This document shows positions 1 to 7,539 of a stretch of DNA of 64,000 nucleotides, in pieces. A program made the position numbers and the translations under genes. Under the pieces are notes generated by a model. That model worked only from the letters and a program-made list of their open reading frames with translations. It was not told the DNA's origin and did no database searches. Numbering within the stretch: position 1 is the first letter of the stretch; the number at the start of each line of letters is the position of its first letter. The stretch comes from Kribbella aluminosa (GTDB lineage Bacteria > Actinomycetota > Actinomycetes > Propionibacteriales > Kribbellaceae): assembly GCF_017876295.1 (NCBI RefSeq), contig NZ_JAGINT010000002.1, positions 3,534,001 through 3,598,000 of the forward strand, written 5' to 3'.

Positions 1-366
1 ACGTCCACCAACGAGTACGCCGTACTGATCGTCGACGGCTCGCTCTCGGTCGGCGACCTGACTCCTGGCTTCGGCGAGATGACCTACCTCGGCTCCGGCC
101 GCGACGCGGTCGAATTGGTTGCCTCCGACAACGGAGTCCGCTTCCTCCTGCTCGGCGGCGAACCCTTCGAGGAAGAACTCGTGATGTGGTGGAACTTCAT
201 TGGCCGGACCCACGAGGACATCGTCACCGCGCGGAACGCCTGGCAGTCCGCGATCGAGTCCGCCGGCAACGCCCGCTTCCCCATGGTCCCCGGTTATCCC
301 GGCGCACCCCTCCCCGCGCCACCCCTCCCGGCAACCACCCTCAAACCCCGACCACGAGCGCGCTGA
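1..366 (+). CDS. Pirin family protein, C-terminal part (5' end outside window)
   Basis: The reading frame is open from base 1, so the gene begins before the window; 121 codons remain. The visible part reads like the C-terminal cupin domain of pirins. It has a beta-strand region (YAVLIVDGSLSVGD) and then the hallmark LLLGGEPFEEELVMWWNF, followed by THEDIV, which in pirins is the conserved GGxPxxExxxxWWNFV stretch. Pirins are small non-haem iron proteins, some acting as quercetinase-like dioxygenases or redox-sensitive cofactors. The metal ligands lie in the missing N-terminal half, so activity cannot be judged. The last 26 bases overlap the 3' end of the convergent membrane protein gene. Confidence 0.85.
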   Translation, partial: TSTNEYAVLIVDGSLSVGDLTPGFGEMTYLGSGRDAVELVASDNGVRFLLLGGEPFEEELVMWWNFIGRTHEDIVTARNAWQSAIESAGNARFPMVPGYPGAPLPAPPLPATTLKPRPRAR

Positions 367-865
367 CCCGGCGGCGGTAGTAGGCCCAGGTGAGTAGCAG
401 GAGTGCTGGGCCCCAGAGGTTCAAGGGGGTGTAGCAGGTGAGCATGAGGGCTTTCCAGGGGGTGCTGCTGAACGGTATGAAGCGGTCGGTGAAGGCGTTG
501 CGGAAGCCGAAGGTCCAGATCGCGATCAGGGAGAAGGAACCGAGGGTGGCGGGGACGATCGCGGCGTACGGGTGGACGCGGCGGCCGCCGATGAGCGGGA
601 TCCAGCGGGGGGCGATCTCGCCCCAGCGGCTGACCAGGCCGAGGGCCGTCAGGGCAACCAGCTCGGAGAAGATCGTCAGGCAGACGATGTAGATCTTGGT
701 GCCGAGGCCGCCGGCGTACGTGGGTTGGCCCTGACTGTCCAGCATGCCCATCGACGAGCCGAACACCAGGCCGAGGCGCCACAGGCCGGACGGCAGCACC
801 AGGAACGGGATCGCGTGGGCGAGGACGTAGGCCCAGCGGGGGACGGGACGCTCTGTTGTGCTCAC
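341..865 (-). CDS. Hypothetical integral membrane protein, four predicted helices
   Basis: A 174-residue protein that I cannot assign to a named family. Hydrophobic segments lie near residues 10-35, 55-80, 98-122 and 140-165. Each is long enough to span the membrane, with short Arg-rich loops between them (SRWGEIAPRW, YYRRR at the C terminus). The arrangement recalls small DoxX-like or Kribbella-type conserved membrane proteins, but no diagnostic motif is visible. It converges on the pirin gene with a 26-base overlap. Its start lies about 35 bases from the stop of the leftward TetR remnant. Function unknown. Confidence 0.7.
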   Translation of the reverse strand: MSTTERPVPRWAYVLAHAIPFLVLPSGLWRLGLVFGSSMGMLDSQGQPTYAGGLGTKIYIVCLTIFSELVALTALGLVSRWGEIAPRWIPLIGGRRVHPYAAIVPATLGSFSLIAIWTFGFRNAFTDRFIPFSSTPWKALMLTCYTPLNLWGPALLLLTWAYYRRRVSALVVGV

Positions 866-899
866 GCTCCGAGCATCCAGCGTACGCCGGCCCGCCGCC

Positions 900-1163
900 T
901 CACCCGCCAGAGTGAAGCGGCTCCCTCCGAGGACCGATTCCCTGTTCCAGTACGCCGAACGCGCGGTCGATGACGACCAGGCGGGCGGCGAACTCGTCGT
1001 CGATCTCCTCGGCCAGGATGCCGGCCAGCAGGTCGGCGGTCTCGTGTTCCTGCTCGATGTTCCGGCCGATCAGGGCAGGGCTGGACTGCAGTACGAGCCA
1101 GAAACCGCGGACGCCTTCGATCGCGCCGGACAGCGGATGGCCGGCCGCGAGGAGTTCGTGCTG
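900..1163 (-). pseudogene. TetR-family regulator remnant (C-terminal domain only)
   Basis: On the minus strand an open stretch of 87 codons runs from just after a TAA at 1164-1166 to a TGA at 900-902. It reads like the helical ligand domain of a TetR regulator: HELLAAGHPLSGAIEGVRGF, then SPALIGRNIEQEHETADLLA and EIDDEFAARLVVIDRAFGVL. The N-terminal helix-turn-helix is absent and the frame has no start codon, so this is a decayed gene. Next to it, on the plus strand, is the C-terminal tail of a FAD monooxygenase. TetR/FAD-monooxygenase divergent pairs are common in actinobacteria. The parsimonious explanation is one deletion that removed the 5' halves of both genes and their shared promoter. 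Confidence 0.6.
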
Positions 1164-1186
1164 TTAGCGGGGTACTGCACCGGTAG

Positions 1187-1486
1187 GCGATCGAGGGCGA
1201 CCACGAGTTGGTCGGCACGAGTGCGCCGGACTTCGAGTTCGCCGACGGCGCCCGGCTCGGCGCGCACCTGTCCGACGGCAAGCCCCTCCTCCTCGACTTC
1301 GCAGACTCGGCGGCACTGCGCGGGGTCGCGGGCGAACGGGTGCGGGTGCTGACCGCCAAACTCACCGGGCAGTACGCCGGGGAGCTCACCGGTGTACTCG
1401 TCCGCCCGGACGGCCACATCGCCTGGGCCACCGCCGACAACACGACAACCGGCCTCGACGCTTCCCTCAAAACCTGGATCGGCTGA
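1187..1486 (+). pseudogene. FAD-dependent aromatic monooxygenase remnant (C-terminal thioredoxin-like end)
   Basis: The frame opens just after a TAG at 1184-1186 and runs 99 codons to TGA. It begins AIEGDHELVGTSAPDFEF and continues ADGARLGAHLSDGKPLLLDF, ending in a short LVRPDGHIAWA segment. This is the pattern of the C-terminal thioredoxin-like domain of PheA/TfdB-type FAD monooxygenases, in which LVGRxAPDxxL precedes the domain and VLVRPDGxVAWR lies near the end. The FAD-binding and substrate domains are missing. An ATG-less TTG at 1208 could start a 92-residue peptide, but nothing supports its translation. Interpreted as a deletion relic paired with the TetR remnant. Confidence 0.6.
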
Positions 1487-1549
1487 CCACTCGACGCCAC
1501 GCGCGCGATGCAGGTGCTGATCCCGGACCGTCCCAACGCTGCCCGCCGC

Positions 1550-1650
1550 GAGGTGGTGCCCGGGTTCGAGGTGGTGCCGGTCTTCGAGGTGGTGCGGTCG
1601 CGAGGTGGTGCCGGTCTTCGAGGTGGTGCGGTCGCGCGAGGTGGGCCGGT
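1550..1650. repeat. Six short direct repeats, core GAGGTGGTGC
   Basis: The decamer GAGGTGGTGC (last copy GAGGTGGGCC) begins at about 1550, 1568, 1586, 1602, 1620 and 1638, a spacing of 16-18 bases. The intervening bases alternate between CGGTCTTC and GGTCGC. No convincing gene covers the block. A closely similar unit (GAGGTGGCGCCGT) is tandemly repeated inside the creatininase-like gene near 18.2 kb. Confidence 0.75.
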
Positions 1651-1689
1651 CTCCAAATGGCGCCTCGGGCGGCGGTGAGGTTGGCGTTG

Positions 1690-1773
1690 TTTGAGGGGTT
1701 CACCTTCGAGGTGGACCGTTTGCCGGCTGCATGCGGATTGTTGACGGACCACGTCAGGGGTGAACCACTGAAA
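1690..1773. repeat. Degenerate nested palindrome, copy A of a family
   Basis: TTGAGGGGTTCACC at 1691-1704 is mirrored by GGGGTGAACCACTGAAA at 1757-1773. An inner pair (GGACCGTTTG / ACGGACC) flanks a central GCATGC. The same architecture, with the same TTGAGGGGTT(A/C)ACC outer arm and a GCAT-containing centre, recurs in far better condition at 13241 and 40857. It lies downstream of the POT transporter gene and could act as a transcription terminator. Confidence 0.5.
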
Positions 1774-1780
1774 CGGGGCT

Positions 1781-1829
1781 CTCAAGCGGCGCCTCAAGCG
1801 GGGCCTCAAGCGGGGCCTCAAGCGGGGGC
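1781..1829. repeat. Four tandem 12-bp repeats abutting the POT gene stop
   Basis: The unit CTCAAGCGGGGC begins at 1781, 1793, 1805 and 1817, with one or two substitutions, and ends at the TGA of the leftward POT transporter gene (TCA at 1831-1833). The stop codon context (TCAGGCGG) itself resembles one more, diverged unit, so the array may have grown out of the gene's 3' end. Confidence 0.7.
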
Positions 1830-1830
1830 C

Positions 1831-3291
1831 TCAGGCGGCGGTGTGGCGGCGGATCCAGGGGGCCAGGGCGTAGACGCCGAGGGCGACCACGATCGTCACG
1901 ACCGCCAGGCCGCCGAAGTAGGCCGTGTCGGATGCGCCCTGTGTTGCCTGGACGAGCTGGGCGGTGATGGCCTGGCCGGCCGCGGGGGCGAGGAACCAGA
2001 GGGCCATCATCTGGCTGAGGAACGCCTGTGGTGCGAGCCGCGTCGTCGCGGCCAGGCCGACGGGGGAGAGGAACAATTCGCCGAGCGTCTGGATCACGTA
2101 CACGCCGACCAGCCAGAGCGGCGACGCAAGGTTGCTCCCGGCAACCGACGACGCGAGCGACATCACCGCGAACGAGACACCGGCCAGCAACAGCCCGGTG
2201 GCGAACTTCTGCCCGATCGACGGCCCGCGGTCGCCGAGCCGGATCCAGATCACCGCGAACACCGGCGCCAGCACGATGATCGAGAACGGGTTCACCGATT
2301 GGAAGAACTCCGGCGAGATCTCGGCGCCGAACAGGCTCAGCTGGGTCCGGTTCGCGGCGAACGACGTCAGCGTGGTCGCCGCCTGCTCGAACAGCATGAA
2401 GAACAGCATCGCCGCCACGAAGAGCGGGATGTACGCGCGGACCCGCTGCCGTTCGACCGGTGTCACCAGCGGGCTCCGGAGCAGCATCACGAAGTACGCG
2501 ATCGGGGCCAGGAAGCACAGGTACGAGATCGCGTCCACGACCGGTCTCGGGCCGAGGCCGCCGGACCGCCAGGCCGACCACGCGAACACCACGGCGAGCA
2601 GCGCGAGCACCGCGACCGACACCTTGATCATCCCTGGCCGGTCCGCGGCGGTCAGCGGGTTCGGCGGGGTGTCGCCGCGGCCGTGCAACGTCCGGCGGCC
2701 GAGCAGGTACGCGATCAGCGCCAGCGTCATCCCGACCGCGGCCGCCGCGAACGCGACGTGGAACCCGAACTCGCGGCGCAGGAACCCGACCACGAACGGC
2801 GCCGAGAACGACCCGATGTTGATCCCCATGTAGAAGATCGAGAACGCCGAGTCCCGCCGCGGATCGCCGTGGGAGTACAGCGTGCCGACCATCGCGGACA
2901 CGTTCGGCTTCAGCAGACCGGTGCCGAGGGCAACCAGAGCGATCCCCGCGTACGCCGGGCCCGTGGACGGCAGCGCCAGGCACAGATGCCCGGCGACGAT
3001 CACGCTGCCGCCGTACAGCACCGTACGGCGGGCGCCGAAGACGCGGTCCGCGAACCAGCCGCCGAGCACCGAGAGCAGGTAGACCGAGGCGCCGTAGATC
3101 GACACCACGGCCTGGCCGAGCGACTCGCCGAGCCCGAGCCCGTGCGCCTTGTCGGTGAGGTACAGCAGCAGGATCGCGCGCATCCCGTAGTAGCTGAACC
3201 GCTCCCACAACTCGGTGGTGAACAGCGTCATCAACCCGCGCGGATGCCCGAAGAAGGACCTCTCTCCGGCCGCCTGTTGCGTTTCGGACAC
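1831..3291 (-). CDS. POT/PTR2-family proton-dependent oligopeptide transporter
   Basis: A 486-residue major facilitator protein with about 12-14 hydrophobic segments. The POT family signature ExxERFxYYG is present as ELWERFSYYG at residues 27-36 in helix 1, supplying the proton-coupling Glu and the conserved Arg/Tyr residues. The second signature FYxxINxGS appears as FYMGINIGS near residue 153. These proteins import di- and tripeptides with protons across the cytoplasmic membrane. It lies 55 bases downstream of the Dpp-type ABC operon on the same strand and is probably co-transcribed, so the locus carries both an ATP-driven and a proton-driven peptide importer. It is followed by 12-bp tandem repeats. 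The exact substrate is not predictable. Confidence 0.92.
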   Translation of the reverse strand: MSETQQAAGERSFFGHPRGLMTLFTTELWERFSYYGMRAILLLYLTDKAHGLGLGESLGQAVVSIYGASVYLLSVLGGWFADRVFGARRTVLYGGSVIVAGHLCLALPSTGPAYAGIALVALGTGLLKPNVSAMVGTLYSHGDPRRDSAFSIFYMGINIGSFSAPFVVGFLRREFGFHVAFAAAAVGMTLALIAYLLGRRTLHGRGDTPPNPLTAADRPGMIKVSVAVLALLAVVFAWSAWRSGGLGPRPVVDAISYLCFLAPIAYFVMLLRSPLVTPVERQRVRAYIPLFVAAMLFFMLFEQAATTLTSFAANRTQLSLFGAEISPEFFQSVNPFSIIVLAPVFAVIWIRLGDRGPSIGQKFATGLLLAGVSFAVMSLASSVAGSNLASPLWLVGVYVIQTLGELFLSPVGLAATTRLAPQAFLSQMMALWFLAPAAGQAITAQLVQATQGASDTAYFGGLAVVTIVVALGVYALAPWIRRHTAA

Positions 3292-3346
3292 GATCGACTA
3301 CTCCCCGTGAGATCGGACTGCAGGTCCGACCGTAGCAACAGGAACG

Positions 3347-4351
3347 TCAGATCGTCGTGTACACCCCGTCCAACTCCAGCTCCCCGCTCCGGTGGCACCG
3401 CGGTACCGTCGCCGGCTCCACCTGCGCGCAGAGGTCCACGGCGTACCGGCAGCGCGGCTGGAAGCGGCACCCCGTGAAGGCCTGATCGGGGGTCGCGATC
3501 TCACCGGCCGGCAGTACGTCGTCGCGCCGGCGCAGCCGGGGATCCGGGCGTGGGACCGAGCGCAGCAGCGCTTCGCTGTACGGGTGCCGGGGCCGCTCGA
3601 ACAGGTCCTCGGTCTCGGCCTCCTCGACGATCCGGCCGAGGTACATCACCGCCACCCGGTCGCAGAGGTGCTGGATCACCGACAGGTCGTGCGAGATGAA
3701 GACGTACGTCAGGCCGAGCTCGTCCTGCAGGTCCTCCAGCAGGTTCAGAATCTGGCTGCGGATCGACACGTCCAGCGCACTGACCGCCTCGTCCGCGACC
3801 ACCAGCCGCGGCTCGGTGACCAGCGCCCGGGCGATCCCGATCCGCTGCCGCTCGCCGCCGGAGAACGCGTGCGGGTAGCGCCGCATCAGCTCGGGCCGCA
3901 GTCCGCAGCGCCGCAGCGCCTCACCGACCCGGTCCTTCGCCTCGCTGCCACTCGCCAGATTGTTGACAATCAGCGGTTCGGCAACGATCTGCTGCACGGT
4001 CATCCGCGGGTTCAGCGAGGAGTTCGGGTCCTGGAAGACGGTCCGGATCTCGGTCCGCAACGGCCGGAGCTCCGCCCGGGACAGCCCGGCCAGGTCGACC
4101 TCGGTGCCGTCCGTACGCCGGTACACAATCCGCCCCGCGGTCGGCTTGTGCGCGCGCAGGATGCACCGCCCGAGCGTGGTCTTCCCGCAGCCCGACTCGC
4201 CCACCAGCCCGAGCGTCTCGCCCTGCCGTACGACGAGATCGACGTCGTCGACCGCCCGTACGGTGGACCTGTTCCGGCGGCCGAACAGTCCGGCGCCTGC
4301 GGTGAACCGCATCGTCAGGCCCTCGATCCGCAGGATCTCGTCAGCCGGCAT
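3347..4351 (-). CDS. Dipeptide/oligopeptide ABC transporter ATPase (DppF/OppF type)
   Basis: 334-residue nucleotide-binding subunit that energises the importer encoded upstream. Walker A is GESGCGKTT at residues 51-59, the signature is FSGGERQRIGIA, and the switch histidine lies in FISHDLSV. Walker B reads LVVADEAVSALD, with Ala in place of the usual Pro after Glu. The C-terminal oligopeptide/dipeptide extension carries a Cys pattern (GCRFQPRCRYAVDLC) typical of Opp/Dpp ATPases and thought to bind an iron-sulphur cluster in some. I start at ATG 4349-4351 (MPADEILRIEG). A longer in-frame extension would overlap deeply with the partner ATPase and has atypical sequence. The chosen start overlaps the upstream gene by 11 bases, indicating translational coupling. 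Confidence 0.92.
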   Translation of the reverse strand: MPADEILRIEGLTMRFTAGAGLFGRRNRSTVRAVDDVDLVVRQGETLGLVGESGCGKTTLGRCILRAHKPTAGRIVYRRTDGTEVDLAGLSRAELRPLRTEIRTVFQDPNSSLNPRMTVQQIVAEPLIVNNLASGSEAKDRVGEALRRCGLRPELMRRYPHAFSGGERQRIGIARALVTEPRLVVADEAVSALDVSIRSQILNLLEDLQDELGLTYVFISHDLSVIQHLCDRVAVMYLGRIVEEAETEDLFERPRHPYSEALLRSVPRPDPRLRRRDDVLPAGEIATPDQAFTGCRFQPRCRYAVDLCAQVEPATVPRCHRSGELELDGVYTTI

Positions 4352-5414
4352 CGGCGACCACCTCCACAGGCAGCAGGTCGTGCCCGGCGCGGATGCTGTC
4401 CGCGGTCGGGTAGTGCACACACCGGACCTCGCGCAGCCCGTCGCCGACCAGGTCCGGGTTCTCGACGTCGCACTCACCCGGTACGACGTGGTCGCAGCGC
4501 GTCCGGTACGGGCAGCCGCTCGGCCGTTGCTGCGGATGCGGGACCTGTCCGCGGATTGTCGGCAATCTACGACGGGCTCGCCGCTCGATCCGCGGGACCG
4601 ACCGCAGCAAGGCTCGCGTGTACGGATGCCGGGGGTCGTGGAACAGCGAGTCCACGTCGCACTCCTCGACGACGTTGCCGAGGTACATCACCGCCACCCG
4701 GTCCGCCAGCTCCGCGACCACGCCGAGATCGTGGGTGATGAACAGGATCGCCATCCCGCGCTCGTCCTGCAGCGTCCGCAGCAGCCGCAGGATCTGCGCC
4801 TGCGTGGTGACGTCCAGCGCGGTCGTCGGCTCGTCCGCGATCAGTAGTTGCGGACGGCAAGCAAGTGCCATCGCGATCATCGCCCGCTGCCGCATCCCGC
4901 CGGACAGCTGGAACGAGTACGCGTCGATCCGCCGCTCCGGTTGCGGGATCCCGACGCCGCGCAGCTCGGCGATCGCACGCTCCCGGGCCTCCTTCTTCCC
5001 GAGCTGCTCGTGCAGCCGCAGTACCTCGACCAGTTGCTGCCCGATCGTGTGCACCGGGCTGAGCGCGACCATCGGCTCCTGGAAGACCATCCCGATCTCC
5101 TTGCCGCGGATCCGCCGCAGTTCCGGACCCCGGGAGTCGAGCGCGGCCAGGTCGACCACCTCGCCGCCGGAGCGGAACCGGATGCTGCCGGCAACGATCT
5201 GCCCGGGCGGGTCGACCAGCCGCAGGATCGACCGCGCGGTGACGCTCTTGCCGCAGCCGGACTCGCCGACAATGCACAGCGTCCGGCCCGGGTCGACCCG
5301 CAGCGTGACGTCGTCGACGGCCTTGACCAGCCCGTCGGCGGTCTCGAAGTGCGTACTGAGCTTCTCGATCTCCAGCAGCGGCTCGCGCACGGGCCTCCTC
5401 ATGTCTCGCCTCAT
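4341..5414 (-). CDS. Dipeptide/oligopeptide ABC transporter ATPase (DppD/OppD type)
   Basis: 357-residue ATPase partner of the downstream DppF-like subunit. It has Walker A GESGCGKSV, signature LSGGMRQRAMIA, Walker B LLIADEPTTALD and switch FITHDLGV. The C terminus carries the Opp/Dpp extension with Cys residues (GCPYRTRC ... GEC). I place the start at ATG 5412-5414, which overlaps the stop of the permease gene in an ATGA arrangement; a second ATG four codons later (5402) is also possible. Additional in-frame sequence upstream is open but Arg/Gly-rich and unlike the family. Works in the cytoplasm with DppB/DppC-like permeases. Confidence 0.92.
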   Translation of the reverse strand: MRRDMRRPVREPLLEIEKLSTHFETADGLVKAVDDVTLRVDPGRTLCIVGESGCGKSVTARSILRLVDPPGQIVAGSIRFRSGGEVVDLAALDSRGPELRRIRGKEIGMVFQEPMVALSPVHTIGQQLVEVLRLHEQLGKKEARERAIAELRGVGIPQPERRIDAYSFQLSGGMRQRAMIAMALACRPQLLIADEPTTALDVTTQAQILRLLRTLQDERGMAILFITHDLGVVAELADRVAVMYLGNVVEECDVDSLFHDPRHPYTRALLRSVPRIERRARRRLPTIRGQVPHPQQRPSGCPYRTRCDHVVPGECDVENPDLVGDGLREVRCVHYPTADSIRAGHDLLPVEVVADAG

Positions 5415-6523
5415 GATTCGTACGGGTCGGCGGCGTCCCGGAGGCCGTCGCCGACGAAGTTGAGGGCCATCACCGCGATCACCACCGCGGCGCCGGCCGC
5501 CAGCAGCCACGGCGCCGCGGTCAGCACCCGGATGCTCTGCGCCCCGCTGAGCAGCACGCCCCAGCTCACCACCGGCGCCTGCAGCCCGAGCCCGAGGAAC
5601 GACAGCGCGGTCTCGCCGAGGATCATGCCGGGCACCGCGAGGGTCAGCGACGCGATGATGTGGCTGGTGAACGCGGGCAGCATGTGCCGGCCGACCACCC
5701 GGTGCCAGCGGGCGCCGTCGAGTTCGGCCGCCAGCACGAAGTCCTCGCCCCGGATCTGCAGGAACCGGCTACGGATCACCCGCGCCAGCCCGGTCCAGCC
5801 GATCAGCGAGAGGATGAGCGTGATCGCGAAGTACGTCTTCAGCGCGCTCCACCCCGGCGGTACGGCGGCCGCGAGCCCGAGCCAGAGCGGCAGCGTCGGG
5901 ATCGACATGAAGAACTCGATCACGCGCTGCACGATGCCGTCGACGAGACCACCGAAGTACCCGGAGATGCCGCCGAGCAGCAGCCCGAGGACGAGCGCCA
6001 TCAGTACGCCGATCAGCCCGACCGACATCGAGATCCGGGTGCCGTAGATGACCCGCGACAGGTTGTCCCGGCCCTGGTCGTCGGTGCCGAGCAGATGGAA
6101 CGGCGCCCCGTGCTGACTCGGCCCGAACAGATGCCGGTCGGACGGGATCAGCCCCCACAGCTTGTAGTGATCACCTTTGGCGAACAGGCGTACGCCGTAC
6201 CGCTGGGACTTGTCGGTGGTGTAGTCGCGGAGCAGCGTCTCCGGGTTCGGCGTGCCCTTGTAGCCGTTGACGTACAGGTGCGGGCTCGAGGTCAGCGAGA
6301 CCTTCACGACCTGCGGCGGCGCGAACGCCCGGTCGGCGGCGTACGTCTCCTGGGTCTGCGGCGCGAGGAACTCGCAGAACGCGGCGGTGAAGTAGATCAG
6401 CCCGAGGATCCACAGCGACACGACCGCGAGCTTGTTGCGTTTGAACCGGCGCCAGATCAGGGTCCGCTGGGACGCCAGCGCGAGGGTCGGTTCAGTTTCT
6501 GTTGCTGTGTCGATCGTGGTCAT
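5411..6523 (-). CDS. ABC transporter permease (DppC/OppC type)
   Basis: 370-residue membrane subunit of the peptide/solute importer. An N-terminal cytoplasmic stretch precedes a first helix (residues about 33-52). A large extracytoplasmic loop follows, then five helices. The conserved permease block GTDDQGRDNLSRVIYGTRISMSVG is the typical DppC GTDxxGRDxxSRxxYGxRxSL motif. The EAA-like loop is seen as DFVLAAELDGARWHRVVGRHMLP. It is longer than E. coli DppC (300) because of an enlarged first periplasmic loop (about residues 55-160). Four-base overlaps link it to both neighbours, so the five Dpp genes form one operon. Confidence 0.93.
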   Translation of the reverse strand: MTTIDTATETEPTLALASQRTLIWRRFKRNKLAVVSLWILGLIYFTAAFCEFLAPQTQETYAADRAFAPPQVVKVSLTSSPHLYVNGYKGTPNPETLLRDYTTDKSQRYGVRLFAKGDHYKLWGLIPSDRHLFGPSQHGAPFHLLGTDDQGRDNLSRVIYGTRISMSVGLIGVLMALVLGLLLGGISGYFGGLVDGIVQRVIEFFMSIPTLPLWLGLAAAVPPGWSALKTYFAITLILSLIGWTGLARVIRSRFLQIRGEDFVLAAELDGARWHRVVGRHMLPAFTSHIIASLTLAVPGMILGETALSFLGLGLQAPVVSWGVLLSGAQSIRVLTAAPWLLAAGAAVVIAVMALNFVGDGLRDAADPYES

Positions 6524-7524
6524 TTGCCGCTCCCGGCGTACCCGACCCGGACGCGGGCGTCGACGGCGGCCAGCAGCAGGTCGGAGATCAGCGTGCCGAT
6601 CACGGTCAGCACGCAGGCGATCAGGATGATGCCGCCGGCCAGGTACATGTCCTGGGCCTTCAGCGCGTTCAGCAGCAGCGGCCCGGTGGTCTCCAGGCCG
6701 AGCACGCTCGCGACCAGTACCTCACCGTCGAACAGCGCCGGAATCGTCCAGCCGATCGTCGCGATGAACGGGTTCAGCGCGACCCGCGTCGGGTAGCGCA
6801 TCAGCAGCTTGCGTTCGTCCAGCCCGCGGGCGCGGGCGGCCGTGACGTACGGCTTGTGCAGCTCGTCGAGCAGGTTGGCCCGCAGTACCCGGATCGTGCC
6901 CGCGACGCCGCCGGAGGCGAGCACCAGGACCGGTAGCCACAGATGGTTGAGTACGTCGAGCAGCTTGCCGAGGTTCCAGACGGCGCCCTCGAACTCCGGC
7001 GACATGACCCCCGACAACGTCTGCCCGAACAGCTTGAACTCGAGGTACACGACGGTCAGTGCGACCAGGAACCCGGGGATCGCGAGGCCGAGGAACGTCA
7101 GCGCGGTGATCACGTAGTCGAGCTTCGAGTAGCGCCGGGCGGCGGAGTAGATCCCCGCCACCAGCGCCACCGTCCAGCCGATCAGCCAGGTCGCCAGGCC
7201 GAGGCCCAGGGTCAGCGGCAGCCGTTCGCCGAGCAGCGTGGCGACCGGCTTGTTGTACTGGAACGACTGACCGAAGTCCCCGTGCAGGATGATGTTCGAC
7301 ATCCACCGCAGGTACTGCTCGAGCGGCGACTTGTCGAGCGCGTACTGCGCTTTCAACGCCGCCAGCTGGTCCGACCCGACCGTCTGCCCCTGCTGCTGCA
7401 GCTTGGCGACGACCGTGGTGAGGAAGTCGCCGGGCGGCAGCTGGATGATCAGGAACGACACGAGCGAGATCAGCAGGACGGTGGGCACCATCGCCAGCAG
7501 GCGACGGAGCAGATAGCCGGCCAA
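6520..7524 (-). CDS. ABC transporter permease (DppB/OppB type)
   Basis: 334-residue integral membrane protein with the DppB fold: an N-terminal helix (LLRRLLAMVPTVLLISLVSF) and a periplasmic loop ending in LDKSPLEQYLRWMSNIIHGDFGQS-like sequence, characteristic of OppB/DppB permeases. Five more helices follow. The EAA loop is visible as PYVTAARARGLDERKLLMRY. It forms the translocation pore with the DppC-like subunit. The start overlaps nothing upstream; 15 bases separate it from the binding-protein gene. The stop overlaps the next gene by four bases. Confidence 0.93.
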   Translation of the reverse strand: MAGYLLRRLLAMVPTVLLISLVSFLIIQLPPGDFLTTVVAKLQQQGQTVGSDQLAALKAQYALDKSPLEQYLRWMSNIILHGDFGQSFQYNKPVATLLGERLPLTLGLGLATWLIGWTVALVAGIYSAARRYSKLDYVITALTFLGLAIPGFLVALTVVYLEFKLFGQTLSGVMSPEFEGAVWNLGKLLDVLNHLWLPVLVLASGGVAGTIRVLRANLLDELHKPYVTAARARGLDERKLLMRYPTRVALNPFIATIGWTIPALFDGEVLVASVLGLETTGPLLLNALKAQDMYLAGGIILIACVLTVIGTLISDLLLAAVDARVRVGYAGSGK

Positions 7525-7539
7525 TTGAGTCCCTTCGGG

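Noticed and set aside
1657..3477. 606-residue rightward open frame
   Set aside because: It lies antisense to the POT transporter. It is Arg/Gln/Glu/Pro-rich with no domain, and is open only because of codon bias.
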